Below, one piece after another: positions 1 through 6,519 of a stretch of 10,844 nucleotides of DNA (positions are counted from its first letter, which is position 1; every line of letters starts with the position of its first letter). The position numbers and the translations under genes were made by a program. Under the pieces are notes generated by a model. It saw only the letters and a program-made list of their open reading frames with translations. It did not search any database and had not been told where the DNA came from. Source of the DNA: an uncultured Fidelibacterota bacterium (GTDB taxonomy: Bacteria; Marinisomatota; Marinisomatia; Marinisomatales; TCS55); NCBI GenBank assembly GCA_913046805.1, contig CAJWTA010000032.1, forward strand, positions 1 to 10,844, given 5' to 3'.

Positions 1-368
1 TTGTCTAACCTTCTAAAAATTGCACTAATTCTAGCCACTAATATATTTGGGCTAAAGGGCTTTCTAAGGTAGTCATCACCACCACACTCAAGGCCTTTGA
101 TTTCATCAAACTCTCTATCCATTGCAGTAAGAAAAATAATTGGCACTGTATTACCCTGTTTTCGAATAGAACTGCAAACCTCATAACCATCTTTTGTAGG
201 CATCATAATATCAAGAATTATTAAATCGGGGGAATGACTTAACATCTTTAATGCATCATCTCCGTCTTTGGCACTGATACATTTTAATCCCTCTTTTTCA
301 AGATTGTACTTAATGATGTTTCTGATATCTTTTTCATCATCAACAATCAAAACTGTTTTGTTCTTCAT
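1..368 (-). CDS. Response regulator, receiver domain (partial, OmpR/PhoB-like)
   Basis: Reading the minus strand from an ATG at 366-368 gives 122 residues that run off the left edge, so only the receiver domain is visible. It starts MKNKTVLIVDDEKDI and carries the acidic pair Asp10/Asp11, the phospho-acceptor Asp53 in LIILDIMMP, Thr81 in FLTAMD and the conserved Lys103 in DDYLRKPF. This is the complete phosphorelay set, so the domain should accept phosphate from a partner histidine kinase. The end of the visible part (PNILVARISAIFRRLD) is typical of the linker before a winged-helix DNA-binding domain as in PhoB/OmpR, but the output domain lies outside the window and is inferred. The gene lies 155 nt downstream of the LolA/RND operon on the same strand. 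That gap is long enough for its own promoter, but I see no convincing one. Its target genes and kinase are unknown. Confidence 0.9.
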   Translation of the reverse strand, partial: MKNKTVLIVDDEKDIRNIIKYNLEKEGLKCISAKDGDDALKMLSHSPDLIILDIMMPTKDGYEVCSSIRKQGNTVPIIFLTAMDREFDEIKGLECGGDDYLRKPFSPNILVARISAIFRRLD

Positions 369-523
369 TTTATGTTTTTCAGTCTATGGTCAATTCTTTA
401 AAAATAACGCTAATCAGTTCGTACAAATTTGGTGATCTACAAACATCTACTTTCAAAGATTTTGCAAATTAAAAAATATTTTTAGCATTAATATGAACAA
501 CATGTGAACACAACATTAAGGAA

Positions 524-1303
524 CTAAAACCTCCTTAAATATTTCTCAGAGAAAAAATCATCCTTTATTCCTTGATCGTATACAATATCAATTACTTGTA
601 ATTCTGTTGAATTTCCATTTATTAGATTTTTCATGATTTTTTTCGTTGGAGTCCAGTACTGATTGTTTTTAACATAATCAAATACTTCTAAAATTTTAAT
701 ATTTTTCTTATTATCATTCAAATATTGAACCTTTCTTAGTAGGTAATATTTTTTATCAATCCAAAAAATTCTATCTCCAAAACCGGATACGTCAATCGGT
801 TTAACTTCTACTAAAAAACACGGGTTACCTTTAAAAATATCTTCCCCTAGTAAAGTATATTGATCAAGCTTTAAATCTCTATTAATAAAATCTGCATAGA
901 TAAATTCCGTTCCTTGAAATTTACGAGATTTATCTGAAGGTCGAATTCGCCTTACCTTTCGTAGCTTTGGAATATATAACCATTGATCATCATTTTTTTG
1001 ATCAACACGGCTCCAATTCAACAAACTAAGACCTCTTACTTCTTTTGGTTCAATGAATCTCAAAAGTAATTTTGATTTGAATTCTCCATCCTGGTAACGC
1101 TTTTCTACATACTCCATCAGTCGGTAATGCTTTTTGGTTTTGTTCTTTTTAGAATTAGAAAATAAAGTCATCTTAAAATTCATTTTTATATCATCTGGTA
1201 GAGGGTTTTCACTCATTTTTTTAATTACGCCATTACCAGACATTTGAGCAAAGCTAATATTCATTGATAAAAAAAGAGTGGTTAGATATAACTTTTGAAA
1301 CAT
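524..1303 (-). CDS. Secreted LolA-like protein (copy 2), last gene of the RND operon
   Basis: This 259-residue protein begins with a signal peptide (MFQKLYLTTLFLSMNISFAQ) that probably ends after Ala19 or Gln20. The mature part has the signature of the 'outer membrane lipoprotein-sorting' LolA-like family (the PF17131 type): FIEPKEVRG at 83-91, YIPKLRKVRRI at 110-120, FQGTEFIYADF at 129-139, PCFLVEVKP at 161-169 and a closing EKYLRRF. Members of this fold form an open beta-barrel that binds acyl chains. It should therefore act in the periplasm as a carrier of lipids or lipid-modified cargo. No lipobox cysteine follows the signal peptide, so it is probably soluble. It begins 16 nt after the beta-barrel gene and shares all its motifs with the other LolA-like gene of the operon, though the two are clearly diverged. 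The cargo cannot be told from the sequence. It is not the housekeeping LolA in any provable way. Confidence 0.85.
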   Translation of the reverse strand: MFQKLYLTTLFLSMNISFAQMSGNGVIKKMSENPLPDDIKMNFKMTLFSNSKKNKTKKHYRLMEYVEKRYQDGEFKSKLLLRFIEPKEVRGLSLLNWSRVDQKNDDQWLYIPKLRKVRRIRPSDKSRKFQGTEFIYADFINRDLKLDQYTLLGEDIFKGNPCFLVEVKPIDVSGFGDRIFWIDKKYYLLRKVQYLNDNKKNIKILEVFDYVKNNQYWTPTKKIMKNLINGNSTELQVIDIVYDQGIKDDFFSEKYLRRF

Positions 1304-1319
1304 GAAAGAATATAAGTAA

Positions 1320-2609
1320 TCAAAAATTATAGATTAAACCAGTTCTTATATGGCTGAAGTTTTCCATTAATGTGAAAGGATCTTGTGATTTGCCATTACC
1401 TGCAAATTGCGTTGCTGCTAATTCTAATTTCCAGTTTAGAACCGGGGAATACCCCAACCCAAGACTTAAAAATGAACCAGAACTTTCAAGATTAAGCATA
1501 ATTGATCCTTGTATATCAATTTGGTCATCTAAAAAAACTCCGTTTGAGCTTACTAATAATGCTTTATTTGTAAACATTGCGAATGGGGTTCCCATTCCAG
1601 GGCTAAATTCTGGATTTATAATGCTGTTTGAAGAAAACTCTTTTCCATCCTTCAGCCACTTTCCATCATCCATAATAATACTACTTCCAATAAATTGTCC
1701 GGACAAGGTCAAATCTCTTGCAGTGGTATACTCAAACTGAAGAACGTATTGTGAATAGAGAACCTCTTGTGAAAATACCAAAAGATTATTTGCTGATTCA
1801 GCAATATCAATAGGACTTGTTTTGGTATTATAAAGAGCTCCTTCACCTCTGATAGTAAAATCTCCAATAAATGCTACGAAGTCTGATCCTATCATTGTTG
1901 TTTTTCTATAACCTAAATCTACTCTAAAATCAGCGCTGGGATCATTTGGAAATACTCCACTATATATATTTGGAGCTCTATCGTTTCCTGAAAAATAATA
2001 AAAGCTGATGTCGCTACTGCTTAAAGTGGTTTGTAATTTTAATCCCACCTCCAGCTCCTCCTTTGGAGAATATCTAATCTCGGGTTCAATATCAGGTGCT
2101 AAAGGAAAATCATCTTCATTGTAAGGGATTCTATTTTTATTAAAATAAGGGTTTACGATAATTTCGAATTGAAAGCCATCAGAGTAATAAGTTGAAGTAA
2201 GCGACAAAACCCCTACTTTAGTTCCTGCCCCCACTTTGAACATATAATAATAGTCATACGGATTTAGATTATTTGTTGGATTGATTGCATCTACAGCCCC
2301 CCAGGAATGAATTTGCTTTCCAAGCCTTACCTCGCCCCATTCTGGATAAATGGCAAAATACAATTCTCTTAAATCATATTGATTCTTTTTGGTTTTAATT
2401 CTGTGTTCAATGGCAGAGTTAGTTTTTATGTCAAACTTTTCGAATGAATATCCGATATCTAATGAAAGAAGACGAAAGGGTAAATTTATCTGAGAAGAAT
2501 TTGATGTACGTGTCATCACATAAGGATTTATTTCTCCCGATACCGAAATCTGAGCATGTACTAACCCTACAGCTAGAAAAAGCGTGCTTGTAATTTTTTT
2601 TCCTTTCAA
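1320..2609 (-). CDS. Outer-membrane beta-barrel protein, DUF1302-like
   Basis: This 429-residue protein has a signal peptide ending VHAQ (to about residue 20). It continues as alternating amphipathic strands to a C-terminal phenylalanine (HIRTGLIYNF), the usual signal for assembly by the BAM machinery. The region 81-120 contains RELYFAIYPEWGEVRLGKQ followed by WG..D.INPTNNLNPYDY. This is the hallmark I recall from the DUF1302/alginate-export-like barrels encoded next to MMPL exporters in proteobacteria. The only start that keeps the signal peptide is TTG at 2607-2609. No in-frame ATG lies upstream before the preceding gene's stop, and the first internal Met (residue 32) would remove the export signal. 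It sits between two LolA-like genes, 10 nt after one and 16 nt before the other. It is thus a good candidate for the outer-membrane acceptor or pore of the system. The barrel assignment is firm; the substrate is unknown. Confidence 0.82.
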   Translation of the reverse strand: MKGKKITSTLFLAVGLVHAQISVSGEINPYVMTRTSNSSQINLPFRLLSLDIGYSFEKFDIKTNSAIEHRIKTKKNQYDLRELYFAIYPEWGEVRLGKQIHSWGAVDAINPTNNLNPYDYYYMFKVGAGTKVGVLSLTSTYYSDGFQFEIIVNPYFNKNRIPYNEDDFPLAPDIEPEIRYSPKEELEVGLKLQTTLSSSDISFYYFSGNDRAPNIYSGVFPNDPSADFRVDLGYRKTTMIGSDFVAFIGDFTIRGEGALYNTKTSPIDIAESANNLLVFSQEVLYSQYVLQFEYTTARDLTLSGQFIGSSIIMDDGKWLKDGKEFSSNSIINPEFSPGMGTPFAMFTNKALLVSSNGVFLDDQIDIQGSIMLNLESSGSFLSLGLGYSPVLNWKLELAATQFAGNGKSQDPFTLMENFSHIRTGLIYNF

Positions 2610-2619
2610 TATTTGTATT

Positions 2620-3393
2620 TTATCTCGGTAATCTTTTCAAATTTTTTTCTTGAAACAAGGAAGCTTTTACACCAAGATCAACTTCCATCTTATCAATAGT
2701 AAGTTTAGTTGAGTGATTTTTTTGAACGTTTTCAACATATATTTCACTCATGATATAATAGTCTTTTATTTTTTTATGGGTAAAGTTTTTGACTTTTAAT
2801 AATTCACCGCGCTTATCAAACGACTCCTCTTTTACTACGCTTAATGTTGACTTATTTATCCATGAAAGATGTTTTGTGTAAGATGACTCAACCTTATCAG
2901 ATGGTCTCACCTCAACTACAAAACAATCAACACCATCTATTTTCGCATCTTCTTTCCTTTTGTAAATATATTTATCGATGTCTCTACTAGCTAGGTCTTC
3001 GTAGCTTAAATCTGATGCCATAAAAGAATCCCCTCTTCTTTTTGATGAAATTCTTCTGATCTTTTTAAAATCAGGAAGCCACATACGCATCTCGTCATCT
3101 TTATTGTCATGTTCAATTTTTAAGAAAGCAACACCGCGGTCGTCTTTTGGTTCAATAAACCAAGTTATTTGTTTTTTATTACCATCAACGCTTTTTGATA
3201 TCATCTTATTTGTGCGACTTTTTCCTTTTGAATTAGTTAAAACCATAGTTGATTCATTGCTCAGATCGCTTGGTGATGGTAATTCATCTACCATTACTGC
3301 TATTTCACGACCTGTTTGACCGTAAACCAGACTTGCAGATACACATATCGCCAGTGTATTTATTACAAAAAAAATAGAATACTTTTTATCCAT
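2620..3393 (-). CDS. Secreted LolA-like protein (copy 1), next to the RND exporter
   Basis: This 257-residue protein has a signal peptide through about residue 26 (ICVSASLVYGQ). It then shows the LolA-like/outer membrane lipoprotein-sorting pattern: FIEPKDDRG at 79-87, WLPDFKKIRRIS at 105-116, FMASDLSYEDL at 124-134 and DCFVVEVRP at 156-164. It ends in FQEKNLKRLPR, matching the C-terminus of the second copy. The expected role is a periplasmic carrier that takes a hydrophobic or lipidated cargo from the inner-membrane exporter. The ATG at 3391-3393 lies 2 nt after the exporter's stop codon, so the two are almost certainly co-translated. An AAGGA (complement of 3402-3406) lies 8 nt upstream of the start, one of the few clear Shine-Dalgarno sequences here. 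Pairing of an MMPL-type pump with a LolA-like protein is known from aryl polyene clusters and MMPL-DUF1329 loci. The cargo here is not identifiable. Confidence 0.87.
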   Translation of the reverse strand: MDKKYSIFFVINTLAICVSASLVYGQTGREIAVMVDELPSPSDLSNESTMVLTNSKGKSRTNKMISKSVDGNKKQITWFIEPKDDRGVAFLKIEHDNKDDEMRMWLPDFKKIRRISSKRRGDSFMASDLSYEDLASRDIDKYIYKRKEDAKIDGVDCFVVEVRPSDKVESSYTKHLSWINKSTLSVVKEESFDKRGELLKVKNFTHKKIKDYYIMSEIYVENVQKNHSTKLTIDKMEVDLGVKASLFQEKNLKRLPR

Positions 3394-3395
3394 GT

Positions 3396-5720
3396 TTATT
3401 TTCCTTTTAGTATTAACCTTTTCTTAAATAATTCTGTTATTGCAGATAATATAGTAAGTGTTCCAAGTGAAGTTGATAGCATAGCAAATACCATTAAACC
3501 TCCAATATACTGAATTGGAACAAATGCAGAAAATACCAATGCGCCAAATCCCATATTAGAAGCTGCATCTAACACTATGGGATATCCTACATCCTCAACA
3601 ACCTCTTTGCTTACTTTTTCACTACTCAGTGATCGAGAAATCCTTCTGAATTGAGAGATATAGTGTATCGCAAAATCAACTCCTACACCTATTATAATTG
3701 AAGAAAGAATAGCTGTAACATGACTGAGTTCAATCCCAAAAAACCCCATAAATCCAAAATTGATTATAACTGCTGATGTTAATGGAACAATAGCAAGTAC
3801 TCCCCAAAGCACTCTTCGAAAAAACAAAGATGCAAGTATACCAATAACTAGTAGAGACGCAAAAATGCTAATAAATGAAGACCGAACAATCAATATAACT
3901 AAATCTCTAAATACTACAATCATACCTGTAACATCAATATTTGCTTCATCATTAAAATTATTTTCAATGTGATTATTCAATCGATTCGTATAACTAAAAA
4001 TCTGCTCAGTAGACATTACATCTGCGAACGCCGTAATCAATCCCACGTTATACTCATAGTCTACCAATTCTTCAAAATCTTCTGGATCTCCAGACATTGA
4101 ATACATTGTAAAAAGATTATTTATTTTTCCACGACTCTCTGGAACAGTCTCAAAAGCCGGATCATCATCCATAACAGTTCGATGCATTTGCTTGACAACA
4201 TCTGCAATAGAAAAACTTGTAGATACCTGCTCATCTTCAACCATAAAAGATTGTAAAGTTGACATATCTCTTAGCACAATAGGATCTTTGATGTCTCCCT
4301 CAACTCGTACTCTTATATCAACGGTACCATTCATTTCATCATCCATGAAATCCATACTATCGCGAATTTCTGTACCGGGTTTAAAAAAATTACGCATATT
4401 TACATCTACTGTTACTTTTGTCACACCAACAAGTCCAACTGCAACAATTGCTAACCCCGTTGCAAGGACGCGCTTTGGGTGATTTATAACCGCATTACCA
4501 AGCTTATCAACGAGTTTCTCAAAAAAACTAGGCTTAGTAAATGCTGAGAGCTCTGGATTCCATCTTTTTAAACTTATGACAGCAGGTAGTAGTAATGAGC
4601 TTAAAAACCATGCCCATATTATTCCAATTGATATAGATATTCCATATCCAATCAAAGGTTGGATCGGAGAAGTGGTCATAATTAAAAACGCTGAAACTGT
4701 TGTTACGGTTGTCACAAATATCGGCACTAATAACGAATCCATAGTTGCTGCTACTGCTCTTCTAGTGTTCTTCTTAACGCGCATTTCTCTAAAAAATTTT
4801 GATACTATATGAACACCATCTGAATTGGCAATCGTCAATAAAATAATTGGCATCGAAGTATTGGCAAGAGTAAACAGGAATTTGTTTGAACCGGTAAAAT
4901 AGTATATCCATCCCATTCCTCCAGCCATTGAAAAAAGAGATAGCACTATCACCATAAGAACCATAGCTACCCCAGCGATGCTTCTTAAGTTTAAAAGAAG
5001 GGTAAACACCATTATTAATAATCCATAACGCATTAAGCTGAAGGCATCATTTCGTATCAGACCAGGCATGATCCCTGATATGTATGCATTACCACCGTAG
5101 TGAATCTCGTAGTCTTTTAATATATTATTGGTTTTACCAACAACAACTTTTGAAAAGAGATCAAAGGTTTTATTGCCATAAGGTTGCGCGTATATAGCAA
5201 AATACTCTTCGTCTTCACTAATAAACCTTTTTTTGATTGTAGGATTTTTTTTGAGGTATATTTTAATTTCTTCAATTTGGTCGCTGGTTAGATTACGATC
5301 AGTTTGTAGGTTGTCAACCTCCATAAAATCATCTACATTATCAATTCGACTAATATTTGATAAAGAAGAAACTTCTTCGATCTGATCTTCCTCCTCCAAT
5401 GACTTGGTTAATTCCCATAAGATAGAAAAGCTTTTATTGTTAAATACCGATTCACCTTTTTTACCAAACGCAATATAAATTAGCTCAGTGCTACCAAATT
5501 CATTTTGAATATCGTCCCATGATATTTTTGAGTCTAAGTCTGAGGGCAATAGCTTCATCATATCATCATCAATCTTAAAAAACAAACCGCCCGCCCCCAT
5601 TAACATCGTTGCAAACAAAGAGAATAAAATTGATCTAACGGGATGATCAAGACTTTGCTCTATGAACCATGATCTGATAGGATGCGATGAATATTCTTGC
5701 TTAAGTGTATCGTCATTCAT
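3396..5720 (-). CDS. RND-superfamily (MMPL-type) exporter
   Basis: This 774-residue inner-membrane protein is built as two similar halves, as in small RND/MMPL exporters (COG1033-like, usually about 750-900 residues). The first half has a membrane helix at about 28-49 and a periplasmic loop starting IDDDMMKLLPSDLD. A helix bundle follows at about 228-385, with TIANSDGVHIVSKFFREM around Asp301. The second half repeats this plan: helix at about 417-435, a loop starting VDVNMRNFFKPGTEIRD, then a bundle at about 606-765 with IIIGVGVDFAIHYISQFRR around Asp682. The acidic residue in the fourth helix of each half matches the proton-relay position of the family, so transport driven by the proton gradient is likely. 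The first half has a less canonical NSDGVH in place of the usual GxxxDY/F. It heads the four-gene operon, and a TATAAT lies 33 nt upstream of its ATG. LolA-like neighbours suggest lipid or lipoprotein export rather than drug efflux. Confidence 0.9.
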   Translation of the reverse strand: MNDDTLKQEYSSHPIRSWFIEQSLDHPVRSILFSLFATMLMGAGGLFFKIDDDMMKLLPSDLDSKISWDDIQNEFGSTELIYIAFGKKGESVFNNKSFSILWELTKSLEEEDQIEEVSSLSNISRIDNVDDFMEVDNLQTDRNLTSDQIEEIKIYLKKNPTIKKRFISEDEEYFAIYAQPYGNKTFDLFSKVVVGKTNNILKDYEIHYGGNAYISGIMPGLIRNDAFSLMRYGLLIMVFTLLLNLRSIAGVAMVLMVIVLSLFSMAGGMGWIYYFTGSNKFLFTLANTSMPIILLTIANSDGVHIVSKFFREMRVKKNTRRAVAATMDSLLVPIFVTTVTTVSAFLIMTTSPIQPLIGYGISISIGIIWAWFLSSLLLPAVISLKRWNPELSAFTKPSFFEKLVDKLGNAVINHPKRVLATGLAIVAVGLVGVTKVTVDVNMRNFFKPGTEIRDSMDFMDDEMNGTVDIRVRVEGDIKDPIVLRDMSTLQSFMVEDEQVSTSFSIADVVKQMHRTVMDDDPAFETVPESRGKINNLFTMYSMSGDPEDFEELVDYEYNVGLITAFADVMSTEQIFSYTNRLNNHIENNFNDEANIDVTGMIVVFRDLVILIVRSSFISIFASLLVIGILASLFFRRVLWGVLAIVPLTSAVIINFGFMGFFGIELSHVTAILSSIIIGVGVDFAIHYISQFRRISRSLSSEKVSKEVVEDVGYPIVLDAASNMGFGALVFSAFVPIQYIGGLMVFAMLSTSLGTLTILSAITELFKKRLILKGK

Positions 5721-5753
5721 ATTGAATATTTTTTAAAAAAATTAAAATTTTTG

Positions 5754-5759
5754 ATTATA
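5754..5759 (-). promoter_or_regulatory. Candidate -10 element for the RND/LolA operon
   Basis: On the minus strand this reads TATAAT, an exact consensus -10, 33 nt before the ATG of the exporter gene. A -35 at the usual spacing is poor (TAACTT or ATAACT, near 5776-5782). In such AT-rich DNA a chance match is quite possible, and Bacteroidota use a different promoter consensus. The call rests on position and the perfect hexamer only. Confidence 0.3.
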
Positions 5760-5845
5760 TAAATCTTGATCTGAAAAGTTATTTTAAGGAACTCAAATAA
5801 AACGAAAATTTAAAGTAGTCGGCAATCTGTAGACAAAGGATTTTT

Positions 5846-5872
5846 ATGACATTAAGGTTAGATTTCTATAAC
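5846..5872 (+). promoter_or_regulatory. Candidate promoter for the thiN operon
   Basis: ATGACA (5846-5851, one mismatch to TTGACA) and TATAAC (5867-5872, one mismatch to TATAAT) are separated by 15 nt, slightly short of the ideal 17. Transcription would begin near 5879, leaving a leader of only about 12 nt before the ATG at 5891. Both hexamers overlap the inverted repeat at 5850-5879, which would suit repressor control. Weak evidence; AT-rich background makes such hits common. Confidence 0.25.
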
Positions 5873-5879
5873 TTTAATG
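5850..5879 (+). repeat. 11-bp imperfect inverted repeat before thiN (operator or leader hairpin)
   Basis: The left arm CATTAAGGTTA (5850-5860) and right arm TAACTTTAATG (5869-5879) are reverse complements at 10 of 11 positions, separated by the 8-nt loop GATTTCTA. The single mismatch becomes a G:U pair in plus-strand RNA, so a continuous 11-bp stem could form. It ends 11 nt before the thiN start and lies between two divergent operons. It is therefore not a terminator of either neighbouring gene. It may be a binding site for a dimeric regulator or a hairpin in the 5' leader. It has no run of T after it. Confidence 0.5.
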
Positions 5880-5890
5880 CTCAAAAATAA

Positions 5891-6514
5891 ATGAAAAATA
5901 TATTCAAGCACCCTATAGTAATTTTGGCAAACGGAGTTTTTCCCCGGCATAACACTCCTTTGAATTTTCTGTCATCAGCAGGTACCGTTATCTGTACGGA
6001 TGGATCCGCTAATTCTCTAGATTCTTTAGGTTTAAAGCCGCACGTAATAATTGGGGACCTCGATTCAATTAAACGTAAAGATTCCTTTAAAGGGTTAATT
6101 ATTGAAGATCCAAATCAAAATAATTCTGATCTAGAAAAAGCGATAGAATTCACCGTTATGAACAATCAAAAAGGGATATTTATTCTAGGTGCAACTGGTG
6201 GTCGCGACGATATGAGCTACGCAAATATTCAACTGCTTTTTAAGTATCAAGAAAAAATAGCGATCAAAATGATTACTGATCATTTTTCGATAGAGTGTTT
6301 GAGTGGAAATAAAGTTTTTAAATCTTTTCGTGGCCAAAGAATTTCACTGGTTGCAAAAAAACATAGCACCACAATCAACACCTCAAATTTAAAATATAAT
6401 ATAAACGGAAAAATAAACTCTTCTGTAAGCCTCATTTCAAATGAATCACTGGGGAACGAATTTACCCTTTCTAGCACTGAACCCTTAATTGTATTCAGGG
6501 GGCATAAAAAATAA
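5891..6514 (+). CDS. thiN: Thiamine pyrophosphokinase
   Basis: This cytoplasmic enzyme transfers pyrophosphate from ATP to thiamine to make thiamine diphosphate, the last step of thiamine salvage. The 207 residues match the family's usual length of about 210. Recognisable motifs in order are ILANGVFP near the N-terminus, CTDGSAN at 35-41, IIGDLDSI at 53-60, the metal/ATP site DPNQNNSDLEKA at 73-84, LGATGGRDD at 99-107, and the C-terminal domain with SNESLGNEFTLSS at 183-195 that contributes to thiamine binding. The usual GGR-x-DH reads GGRDDM here, so the His is replaced by Met; human TPK1, as I recall, has Gln at this position, so activity is not excluded. No TPP riboswitch core was found upstream. 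The gene starts the plus-strand operon and is followed after 5 nt by a sodium-coupled transporter, which suggests that the pair takes up and traps thiamine. Confidence 0.92.
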   Translation: MKNIFKHPIVILANGVFPRHNTPLNFLSSAGTVICTDGSANSLDSLGLKPHVIIGDLDSIKRKDSFKGLIIEDPNQNNSDLEKAIEFTVMNNQKGIFILGATGGRDDMSYANIQLLFKYQEKIAIKMITDHFSIECLSGNKVFKSFRGQRISLVAKKHSTTINTSNLKYNINGKINSSVSLISNESLGNEFTLSSTEPLIVFRGHKK

Positions 6515-6519
6515 ATTTA

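Noticed and set aside
472..483. Perfect AT palindrome AAAAATATTTTT downstream of the LolA-like copy 2 gene
   Set aside because: It has no GC stem and is expected by chance in AT-rich intergenic DNA. It is not a credible intrinsic terminator.
494..516. Direct repeat TGAACAACAT / TGAACACAACAT after the LolA/RND operon
   Set aside because: Two imperfect short copies in low-complexity A/C-rich sequence, with no further copies and no clear link to a promoter.
1372..1740. Plus-strand open frame of 122 codons inside the outer-membrane barrel gene
   Set aside because: It lies wholly antisense to a gene with a signal peptide, barrel motifs and a proper C-terminus. Its own translation shows no recognisable domain.
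3104..4812. Several plus-strand frames of 65-96 codons antisense to the LolA-like copy 1 and exporter genes
   Set aside because: They are shadows of the minus-strand coding frames, with no start context, no domain and no consistent spacing.
5721..5890. Possible TPP riboswitch upstream of thiN
   Set aside because: None of the conserved riboswitch core segments was found. Only the short inverted repeat is present, and it is too small to be that aptamer.
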